DNA of 6,130 nt from Pseudomonadota bacterium (GTDB lineage: Bacteria > Pseudomonadota > Alphaproteobacteria > Rhizobiales > Xanthobacteraceae), in contig JAEXXW010000250.1 of assembly GCA_023405565.1 (NCBI GenBank), positions 1 through 6,130 on the forward strand, read 5' to 3'. The notes below the pieces were generated by a model, which saw only the letters and a list, made by a program, of their open reading frames with translations, was not told the DNA's origin and did no database searches. Position numbers and translations under genes: made by a program. Shown piece after piece: positions 1 to 4,777 of the stretch (position 1 is the stretch's first letter; each line of letters opens with the position of its first letter).

Positions 1-138
1 AATCTTGAGGCAGACTGTTTTCCCTCGGCCGTTCGGGCCGATAATGATCGTAATGCGATCCTCGATCTTTAGTCCGATGTCGTGGTCGTAGAGACCGAAT
101 AACCCAAATATACGAAAACGAAAAAGCCTCGACGCCAT
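1..138 (-). CDS. AAA/ABC-type P-loop ATPase, N-terminal fragment cut by the window edge
   Basis: Only the first 46 codons are present; the gene continues past base 1. The visible protein opens with a short basic, aromatic stretch (MASRLFRFRIFGLFGLYDHD), then a beta strand leading into a Walker A loop, GPNGRGKT, at residues 34-41. This layout of N-terminal strand, short linker and early P-loop is typical of the RecF/SMC/OLD-like ATPase superfamily, which includes many anti-phage effectors and DNA repair proteins. The ATG at 138 is preceded by GGGGA at 145-149, a reasonable ribosome binding site. It lies 309 bases downstream of the small membrane peptide, so it may be a separate unit. The rest of the ATPase, including Walker B and any nuclease domain, is outside the window, so a defence role is inference. 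I am fairly sure of the gene and the ATPase class, not of the function. Confidence 0.75.
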   Translation of the reverse strand, partial: MASRLFRFRIFGLFGLYDHDIGLKIEDRITIIIGPNGRGKTVCLKI

Positions 139-447
139 CACTGTCCCCAGCAGTACAACTCTAACAGAAGATCACAACCATTGAGGGCAAGCAAGTGATC
201 CGGGCGCTTTGGCGTTCTTCGCCGGGCTGCATGGCGTCAAATCCGGTTTTGGCGCTGCTTATGGCGGCGCCCCCTAAATCGCGTCATTCGCCTGCTAATC
301 CCGACTATAGCCCGGGTCGTGCTTTTGATGGGGGGTTGGCCCCCGATTTGGCCCGCCCACAGCCGCCATAGCAGACGTTTTGGTGGCGTTTGACGGGTTT
401 CACAGGCCGCTGCTGGCGAAACGCCTGTCACGCCGCTGCTCAGCGTC
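139..447. other. Intergenic stretch without a convincing gene; contains inverted repeats
   Basis: Short open frames exist on both strands here, but none has a ribosome binding site, a recognisable motif or a sensible start. The 64-codon minus-strand frame would need a GTG at 431 without a Shine-Dalgarno sequence. The stretch is rich in small palindromes. Examples are GGGGG-TTGG-CCCCC at 331-344, GGCG-AAA-CGCC at 415-425, and the pair CTGCTTATGGCGGC / GCCGCCATAGCAG. It probably holds the leader of the ATPase gene at its left end. I see no tRNA, attachment core or promoter I would defend. Confidence 0.5.
236..394. repeat. Imperfect inverted repeat with a GC-rich hairpin between the arms
   Basis: The strongest matching arms are CTGCTTATGGCGGC (255-268) and GCCGCCATAGCAG (362-374), which are reverse complements apart from one inserted base. 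Shorter matching blocks lie in the same order outside and inside them: GTCAAA at 236-241 against TTTGAC at 389-394, and CTAAATCG at 274-281 against CGATTTGG at 344-351. A GGGGG/CCCCC hairpin with loop TTGG (331-344) sits on the inner side of the right arm. The pattern could be a structured RNA, the remains of a small mobile element or a chance cluster. The sequence between the blocks does not match, so this is not a clean terminal inverted repeat. Confidence 0.45.
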
Positions 448-461
448 TCATTTCAGAGACG
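444..461 (-). other. Small stem-loop across the stop codon of the 25-residue gene
   Basis: CGTCTC (444-449) and GAGACG (456-461) form a perfect 6-base-pair stem with a 6-base loop covering the TGA stop of the small membrane peptide. No run of T follows on the minus strand, so it is a weak terminator candidate at best. It may simply mark the 3' end of the short operon or stabilise its message. Confidence 0.3.
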
Positions 462-525
462 GGAGGCAAGCAAGGACGAGCAAGCCCATAGCGACAACAA
501 GGCCAACGATCAGGGGATCATTCAT
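448..525 (-). CDS. Putative 25-residue single-span membrane peptide
   Basis: This tiny gene encodes Met-Asn-Asp-Pro followed by a continuous hydrophobic stretch from about residue 5 to 22 (LIVGLVVAMGLLVLACLP) and a short polar end, Ser-Leu-Lys. The profile is that of one transmembrane helix with no further domain. Its start is well supported: AGGAG at 534-538 lies 8 bases before the ATG. The ATG overlaps the stop of the 91-residue gene by 8 bases (ATGAATGA), which suggests translational coupling. I do not recognise a family. Small hydrophobic phage peptides act in lysis, in superinfection exclusion or as regulators of membrane proteins; which applies here, if any, is inference. The hydrophobic frame would be unlikely by chance with such a good ribosome binding site, so I believe the gene more than any function. 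Confidence 0.6.
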   Translation of the reverse strand: MNDPLIVGLVVAMGLLVLACLPSLK

Positions 526-793
526 TGGCAATGCTCCTGAGCTTGTTCGACACGATGAAGGCGAACAGCGATGCGGCGGCAATGTCGTTGTCGGTTGGGT
601 ACCTCTGTGCTCGCGCCGACTCCCATGATCGGGGATCGCCAAGCCAGCGTTCAGCAGGTGTCCGATCATCCAAAACCACTCGTGCATCGCGTTCGGCATA
701 TCGTGCTGCAACGTCACGGCGTTCGGGCCGCGATCCGAGATACCCGGCACCGGGTTCGCGTACCTGCTTTCTGACGCGACGAATTCTTTCCAT
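518..793 (-). CDS. Hypothetical phage-type protein, 91 residues
   Basis: The protein is 91 residues long, strongly basic in its first third (MERIRRVRKQVREPG) and mixed-charged after that, with the stretch RTPAERWLGDP near residues 46-56. It ends in a short hydrophobic patch (ASLFAFIVSNKL), too short and interrupted to be a confident membrane span. Phrases like AERWLGDP resemble what I remember from small uncharacterised proteins of alphaproteobacterial prophages, but I cannot name a family. I chose the ATG at 793 because GAGG at 800-803 is 6 bases upstream; an ATG at 805 and longer frames lack such a site. The stop overlaps the start of the membrane peptide gene by 8 bases, so the two are probably translated together. 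Another frame over the same DNA (448-750) is open too, but its start has no comparable support. Confidence 0.55.
   Translation of the reverse strand: MERIRRVRKQVREPGAGYLGSRPERRDVAARYAERDARVVLDDRTPAERWLGDPRSWESARAQRYPTDNDIAAASLFAFIVSNKLRSIANE
534..538 (-). promoter_or_regulatory. Ribosome binding site of the 25-residue peptide
   Basis: AGGAG, 8 bases before the ATG at 525, lies inside the 3' end of the 91-residue gene. It is the main evidence that the very short hydrophobic frame is translated. Confidence 0.6.
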
Positions 794-945
794 TGCCGGC
801 CTCATAGAATCGAAGTGGCGATGCCCCGCGCAAGGACATCGCCACACGTTCCCCGAAAATTGCTTCGCCAACCCCGAGGGAAGGAAAGGGTGCGAAGCTG
901 CCACCGGTTGTTTTCAATGCCAGCGTCACTCAGTGGCTTGACGCT

Positions 946-970
946 GTCCGCTGCTCGCGTTGCAGCGGGC
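946..970. other. Stem-loop, 9-base-pair stem
   Basis: GTCCGCTGC (946-954) pairs with GCAGCGGGC (962-970), with one G-T pair and the 7-base loop TCGCGTT. No T-run follows on either strand. The structure is possible in RNA from either strand; minus is more likely because all the genes run that way. Confidence 0.45.
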
Positions 971-1018
971 CTTTCACCGACCTGCAACAGGCCGGAACTA
1001 AATTTAAGTGACCGGCGA

Positions 1019-1048
1019 GGTAGTGCGCGCCTTTCGGATGCGCACACC
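1019..1048. other. Stem-loop with one bulged base
   Basis: GTGCGC (1023-1028) pairs perfectly with GCGCAC (1040-1045). The stem extends by GGT/ACC (1019-1021 and 1046-1048) if A1022 is bulged. The loop is 11 bases. There is no T-run, so it is not a classical terminator. Confidence 0.4.
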
Positions 1049-1139
1049 TTGCCCCGGTAGTTTCATGCCCAGAGCGAAGGTGAAGGTTCCACACTCGCCG
1101 GTCGTCGGCCGAAGAGGCTACCAACCCTTCGACCCATCA

Positions 1140-1170
1140 CCCTTGGTGGACACCGCGAGGACACCAAGGG
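1140..1170 (-). terminator. Stem-loop 9 bases after the stop of the 286-residue gene, possible terminator
   Basis: CCCTTGGTG (1140-1148) and CACCAAGGG (1162-1170) are perfect reverse complements, giving a 9-base-pair stem with a 13-base loop. The stem begins 8 bases past the TAA stop of the 286-residue gene, the usual place for a terminator or an RNA-stabilising hairpin. The minus strand continues with TGATGGG rather than a T-run, so intrinsic termination would be weak. The loop side carries a direct repeat of GGACACC (1148-1154 and 1159-1165). Confidence 0.4.
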
Positions 1171-1178
1171 CAATCTCG

Positions 1179-2039
1179 TTACGCCGACAAAACCTTCGCG
1201 TATGAAACGGGTGGGCGTAGCGCGCGAACACCAAGAAAGGCATCGATGGCGGTGTCCGCGCGAAAGCGCATACCCGTGACCTCGGCATCAATCGCGGCCT
1301 CGACAAACGCAACTTCCTTGCGTTCAATCTTTTCTAGCTTCGCTTTCAGTTCCGCCGTGCGATCCTGCTTTTCATCCGCCGTCATTGGTGTGCGGCTGAG
1401 ATGCGCCTGCCGTTCCTCAAATTCTTTCACGAGGCGTTCCGTCATGGCGGCCGGATGCAGCCATGCGAGATAGTGGATTGCCTGACCCGGATATCCACCA
1501 GACGAAAAATCAATATTAATCCGACCGTCCGGTTGCACGGAACACGTTGGCGGTTTGCCTTTGACGGCAAGTGCTGAAACGAATGCCGTGACCTGTCCCT
1601 TGAGATTTGAAATCGTGGTGGGTGCGCGGCTGATTTCGGACAGTTCGAGTTTCGTCTTCGCGATTTCGACGCGAAGGGCTTCGATAGCGGATTTGAGCGC
1701 GTCGGGGTTGTCTGGGATTTTGCCTGCGGCTTTCACAAATTCCAGCGCGCCTGCAACTTCAAGCCAAGCCTTTGCGGCATTGTGCAGGCGTGACAATTCA
1801 TCGATATGCTGGATCGTCTGCACGCGGCGGGCCGTTAAGCGCTTGATGGCATCGGCTGCGGTTGGATCGTCACCCGTCACGTTTTGCGCGGCCTTGACAC
1901 GCGCGCGCACAGTTTCTAGGGCGCCGCTAGCAAGGTCGATTTCTGCTTCTAAGTAGGCCATGCGACGATTGACGATATCGGGCGTCTTCGGCTTTTCAGC
2001 CCGTGCGGGCCTCGGTGTTGCTGTCGCTGCGGGATGCAT
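1179..2039 (-). CDS. Uncharacterised coiled-coil phage-type protein, 286 residues
   Basis: No catalytic motif is visible. The N-terminus (residues 1-20) is Ala/Pro/Lys-rich and probably disordered. Residues about 24-140 are highly helical with heptad-like hydrophobic spacing, consistent with coiled coil. Around 141-196 there is a compact segment with a Gly/Ser-rich turn (NIDFSSGGYPGQ) and a Trp-Leu-His-Pro element. Residues about 200-256 form another charged helix (ELKAKLEKIERKEVAFVEAA), followed by FRADTAIDAFLGV. From memory, similar C-terminal patterns of a Glu/Arg-rich helix followed by an Ala-Asp-rich stretch and LGV occur in hypothetical proteins beside alphaproteobacterial terminases. 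The ATG at 2039 is chosen because AGGAG (2048-2052) sits 8 bases upstream; a start at 2072 would overlap the previous gene and lacks such a site. It lies 29 bases after the 140-residue gene, probably in one operon with the terminase. A scaffold, connector or head-associated role is only a guess. Confidence 0.85.
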   Translation of the reverse strand: MHPAATATPRPARAEKPKTPDIVNRRMAYLEAEIDLASGALETVRARVKAAQNVTGDDPTAADAIKRLTARRVQTIQHIDELSRLHNAAKAWLEVAGALEFVKAAGKIPDNPDALKSAIEALRVEIAKTKLELSEISRAPTTISNLKGQVTAFVSALAVKGKPPTCSVQPDGRINIDFSSGGYPGQAIHYLAWLHPAAMTERLVKEFEERQAHLSRTPMTADEKQDRTAELKAKLEKIERKEVAFVEAAIDAEVTGMRFRADTAIDAFLGVRALRPPVSYAKVLSA

Positions 2040-2047
2040 ATTCGTTA

Positions 2048-2052
2048 CTCCT
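2048..2052 (-). promoter_or_regulatory. Ribosome binding site fixing the start of the 286-residue protein
   Basis: AGGAG lies 8 bases before the ATG at 2039 and just beyond the end of the preceding gene. It favours this start over the upstream in-frame codon at 2072. Confidence 0.65.
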
Positions 2053-2068
2053 GAACATGGTGATGTTG

Positions 2069-2491
2069 TCAAACGGGATTACGCCAGCGGTTTTCAAGGC
2101 GCTGCCGCATCCGATCGTAGGCGGCGTCAGCGTCTTCGTCCGGCGGTGGTGTAAAGGCGGTGCTTGTCCGCTGGCGGCCGTCCTGTTTGTTCTGCTGCAT
2201 TGGCGGCAGGACCGGATTCTTCCAAGCATCGCTGATGCGATCTTGGTACTTGCTGCGGCTGGCTACCGAACGGGCTTGATCCTCAAGCGACCGCACGCCT
2301 TGGCGTGGGCGCGCGTGCGAGGCATCGAAGACAGGTGCGCTCGGCATCGACCTTGTGCTGTCCATAAGCATAAACGGGACATGAATTGCCTCGCCATCGC
2401 GCACCAAACTGTCATCTTGGCCATCAAGAGGCTTCCAAGTGCCATCGGCCATCCGGTGAAGGCGAACCGAACGTGCGAGAGTATGTGTCAT
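2069..2491 (-). CDS. Hypothetical phage protein downstream of terminase, 140 residues, with an internal repeat
   Basis: The protein has no recognisable enzyme motif. Its first half contains WKPLDGQDD and a hydrophobic-aromatic patch (AIHVPFMLMD, residues 35-44) that may be a small folded core. The second half is polar and probably extended. Two related segments occur: YQDRISDAWKNPV (residues 82-94) and YDRMRQRLENRWRNPV (125-140). Both end in W-K/R-N-P-V, and the second forms the C-terminus. That suggests duplication of a short binding motif. I recall comparable small proteins, with a D-G-x-x-V-x-V-P-x-M-L-M-D-like core and A-W-x-N-P repeats, next to terminases in alphaproteobacterial prophages, without an assigned function. 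The ATG at 2491 has AGGA at 2501-2504, 9 bases upstream, and lies 30 bases after the terminase stop, so it is probably cotranscribed. A later Met at residue 14 is the main alternative start. Confidence 0.85.
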   Translation of the reverse strand: MTHTLARSVRLHRMADGTWKPLDGQDDSLVRDGEAIHVPFMLMDSTRSMPSAPVFDASHARPRQGVRSLEDQARSVASRSKYQDRISDAWKNPVLPPMQQNKQDGRQRTSTAFTPPPDEDADAAYDRMRQRLENRWRNPV

Positions 2492-2521
2492 TGTCTTCGA
2501 TCCTTTTGATTGGTGCGCCGA

Positions 2522-4057
2522 TTACCAAAACCGTCCTGTCATCATGCTCTCAAGGGAGGCAACGCGATCCACGGCGTTGTCGAAGCGGCTGCCCTCATCG
2601 CGATCCGAAAACACGTAATCCAAGGTGTAGCTGCTCTTGCTCACGACCAAATTGACCAAAGCGCCGGCTGCAACGTTTGCCAAATCGTCATGCGCGCCGG
2701 GCGGATGATCGATACTGTCTCTGCCACCGCGTGCCGTGCGGCGCTCCAAGGATGAGATTTGATTAATCAGCCGCTCGTTATCGAGCAGGTCAGCACGTCT
2801 TGAGTTGAGCAGCCCGAGAAAGTCCCGGAACAGGTCGGTCTTCGGCCTCGCGCTCGGTTCGTATGTGATCCCGTGCCGCTTGAAAGGCTCGCGCACAAAC
2901 TCGCCGCCAAACTTATCGCCTATCACTCTCGTGATGTTGTACTGGCGCAGCACTTCACAAAACTCGGCAACCACCTCTTCGGGTGAGAACGGAGGTTTGC
3001 GCTCCCGTAGTGCGACAAGAACTGCCGCTTCGTTATCCTTAACAGCACAGGCCAGCGTCATGCTGTCCGTACCCGATCCACCTGCGGGATCGATGAACGC
3101 CGAGTATTTGAGGCCACGTACGAATGGGCGCTCTATCACCCCAGGCGACACGCAAGCTTCAACGGCTTCGCGTTGAATAAAAGCCTCGATATCTGCTCTC
3201 CATTCCGCGAGGTATTCAGCGCTTGCGGCAGCGGCATCGACCTCCATGGCCGCATCAATCACAGATTGCGGCACGGAGGGGTTCATGCGGCGCGTAGGTG
3301 CGCGCCAGAACAGCACCGGGTCCCCGTTCTTGGCCCATGACCGCTTCCAAGCATTGAACAGGATGCCGCGGCGTGCGTATGGGGAGCTCGCCACCAACAA
3401 GAGCGCATTGGGGATGGTTGCCATCGCTGGCCGCACGGCATTGAGGATTTCGTAGTCGGGATTACTGCTTTCATCGCTACGGTACCATGCTACCTCGTCT
3501 AAAAGGCAGGCGACGAGCGTGAGCCCGCGTGTAGAACGAAAAGAGGCAGTATGAATTTCGATGGTCACGCCGTTAGTGAGATCGACTGACTCTTGCCGGT
3601 CCCGTTCGATCAGCACGCGGAACATGCTCACGCCTTTGAGCAAGCCCATCACATACCGAAAGATCACTCTGGCCTGTTTGCGGTCTGTGGCGATGACCAT
3701 CACCGTGCCGCGCTCACCGGGTTGCAGATAGGGCCGGTAATCTCGGAACGTGGCGAGGTACACCGCAATCACTGCAAGCACGAAGGACTTGCCCGCTCGA
3801 CGCCCGCAGCAAAGCCACCCCTCCGTGGCTGGTGCATCCGGCAACTCCGTGCGGCCCGTGCATTCCTCATAGATGGCGCGCTGATCATCCGTCATTGGCA
3901 GCGCAAACAGCGCACTAAGAAATGCGAACCACGCTTGCCACGATGCCAAGTTCTTAAACCATGGCTTGAACATTGCAGGGTCCGCGATGGCATCAAGGAT
4001 CGATGGTCCTGATGGCTGGATGATCTGCCTACGGATGCGACGGACTCTATCAATCAT
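2522..4057 (-). CDS. terL: Phage terminase large subunit (ATPase and nuclease)
   Basis: This is the DNA-packaging motor: its ATPase translocates phage DNA into the prohead through the portal, and its RNase H-like nuclease cuts the concatemer. Counting from the ATG at 4057 (511 residues), the Walker A motif GRRAGKS is at 85-91, followed by a long ATPase core. Walker B, CLLDE, is at 184-188 with the catalytic Glu at 188, and the coupling motif ASSP is near 223-226. The nuclease half shows the acidic triad: Asp 323 in FIDPAGGSGTD, Asp 381 in VIGDKFGG, and Asp 457/458 in GAHDD. All key residues are present, so it looks intact, and its length is normal for the family. The start at 4057 is preceded by GAGG (4064-4067), 6 bases away, and overlaps the previous gene by 8 bases (ATGATTGA). 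Starting at 4078 would add seven residues. No portal gene follows directly. Confidence 0.97.
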   Translation of the reverse strand: MIDRVRRIRRQIIQPSGPSILDAIADPAMFKPWFKNLASWQAWFAFLSALFALPMTDDQRAIYEECTGRTELPDAPATEGWLCCGRRAGKSFVLAVIAVYLATFRDYRPYLQPGERGTVMVIATDRKQARVIFRYVMGLLKGVSMFRVLIERDRQESVDLTNGVTIEIHTASFRSTRGLTLVACLLDEVAWYRSDESSNPDYEILNAVRPAMATIPNALLLVASSPYARRGILFNAWKRSWAKNGDPVLFWRAPTRRMNPSVPQSVIDAAMEVDAAAASAEYLAEWRADIEAFIQREAVEACVSPGVIERPFVRGLKYSAFIDPAGGSGTDSMTLACAVKDNEAAVLVALRERKPPFSPEEVVAEFCEVLRQYNITRVIGDKFGGEFVREPFKRHGITYEPSARPKTDLFRDFLGLLNSRRADLLDNERLINQISSLERRTARGGRDSIDHPPGAHDDLANVAAGALVNLVVSKSSYTLDYVFSDRDEGSRFDNAVDRVASLESMMTGRFW

Positions 4058-4553
4058 CGTCTGCCTCATCATCGGCATCTATGGTACGGATGCGCCTTAC
4101 ACGCCTTGGCGCCTCATCATCATCGTCCACATCATGAGCATGACCATTGGTATCGCCATTGCCATAGTTGGCGGCGATATACTCATCGAGGCTCTGCACC
4201 TTCTTGGTGCGACGATTGAGTCCAAGCGTGTTGCTCAATCGTACCGATGTTTGCACGAGAGCGATGTACTCGTTCACATCGATTGTTTTGCTGGTGATAT
4301 AATTGCTCTCATGTTCATCAATCATTGCTGAGATTGCAGCGAGGCGCTTGCACAGGAACAAGCGTGCCGTGGACATTTGGTCCCCGCCTTGATCCGAGAT
4401 GATATCGGACGCGTACTGGGACCATCGCCGTGCGAGTAACGTCCTGCCATCAACGTTGGGCAAGAACTCGGCGCGATCTGATCGTCGCGAGCGGCTGGGC
4501 GTGTTGCGTGCGCCTACCGCATGTCCATCTGCGTCATGTCTGCGATGTTCCAT
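4050..4553 (-). CDS. Small terminase subunit-like or terminase-associated protein, 167 residues
   Basis: It directly precedes and overlaps the large terminase gene, where a small subunit normally lies; small subunits recognise the packaging site and load the motor. Residues 1-30 are polar and Arg-rich, probably disordered. Residues 31-57 carry LPNVDGRTLLARRW...DQGG, then a helical body (about 60-113) containing ARLFLCKRLAAISAMID and VNEYIALVQTSVRLSNTLGL. After that comes a basic patch and a strongly acidic tail (DVDDDDE, then DADDEADDD) flanking PRRVRRIR. The VDGR...ARR, D-x-GG and Y-x...L-x-x-TLGL layout resembles what I remember from proteins upstream of alphaproteobacterial prophage terminases. 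I see no clear helix-turn-helix. The ATG at 4553 lacks a good ribosome binding site; a TTG at 4571 would add six residues. The gene is convincing, but the small-subunit role rests mainly on position. Confidence 0.75.
   Translation of the reverse strand: MEHRRHDADGHAVGARNTPSRSRRSDRAEFLPNVDGRTLLARRWSQYASDIISDQGGDQMSTARLFLCKRLAAISAMIDEHESNYITSKTIDVNEYIALVQTSVRLSNTLGLNRRTKKVQSLDEYIAANYGNGDTNGHAHDVDDDDEAPRRVRRIRTIDADDEADDD
4064..4067 (-). promoter_or_regulatory. Ribosome binding site deciding the terminase start
   Basis: GAGG lies 6 bases before the ATG at 4057, inside the 3' end of the upstream gene. It favours the start that overlaps the previous stop by 8 bases, as expected for translational coupling. 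Confidence 0.55.
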
Positions 4554-4777
4554 GCAAACATTGCAAGACAAAGAAAATTTGTTTTCGCAACCCCTAATCG
4601 GGAGCGAAGCCGGGAGTTAAATGGCGCAGCAAGGCAATAAGCCCGTTATCTGGCGAAAAATAGTTGCTGTTCTAATGATGCGATACCCGCCCAAGCACGC
4701 TAATTTGGCTTCACGGCGTGTGCGAGTGGGCGGTACAATTGCGCATGATCCGCGTCTTCGTCATGGCTAGGAGGCAA
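4554..4777. other. Intergenic gap between the restriction gene and the packaging genes
   Basis: I see no gene in these 224 bases. A 17-codon minus-strand frame near 4762 has no ribosome binding site. The gap must hold the end of the restriction gene's transcript and probably the leader of the packaging operon, but no clear terminator hairpin and no convincing -35/-10 pair is visible. The plus strand shows a short direct repeat, CGGGAG at 4600-4605 and 4612-4617, spaced by six bases, which could be a regulator site or chance. Confidence 0.4.

Larger units (their letters stand above)
794..1139. other. Stretch without a convincing gene, rich in stem-loops
   Basis: Open frames on both strands overlap here without any clear winner. 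None has a good ribosome binding site with a recognisable motif, and the minus-strand candidates start at TTG or GTG codons. The stretch does contain two strong stem-loops, at 946-970 and 1019-1048, and a third lies just beyond it at 1140-1170. It could be the long untranslated link between the 286-residue and 91-residue genes, a structured RNA, or decayed coding sequence. Confidence 0.45.

Noticed and set aside
237..431. A 64-codon minus-strand frame between the membrane peptide and the ATPase.
   Set aside because: GTG start without a ribosome binding site, and a basic, low-complexity product lying across the inverted repeat.
448..750. A 100-codon minus-strand frame that ends with the membrane peptide sequence.
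   Set aside because: The long form has no supported start and overlaps the 91-residue gene in another frame. The short start at 525 has AGGAG at ideal spacing, so only the last 25 codons are annotated.
714..929. A 71-codon minus-strand frame beginning at GTG 929.
   Set aside because: No ribosome binding site, no motif, and its end overlaps the better supported 91-residue gene.
905..1020. A plus-strand zinc-ribbon-like stretch, VRCSRCSGPFTDLQQAG followed by TKFK and a stop, resembling the first half of Com-type phage regulators.
   Set aside because: The frame has no ATG, GTG or TTG start before the motif and lacks the second Cys pair. The Cys codons fall in a strong stem-loop (946-970), so the likeness may be chance. 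A decayed gene remains possible but not supportable.
2003..2509. A 168-codon plus-strand frame opposite the 140-residue gene.
   Set aside because: Antisense shadow; the minus-strand genes have good ribosome binding sites and tight operon spacing.
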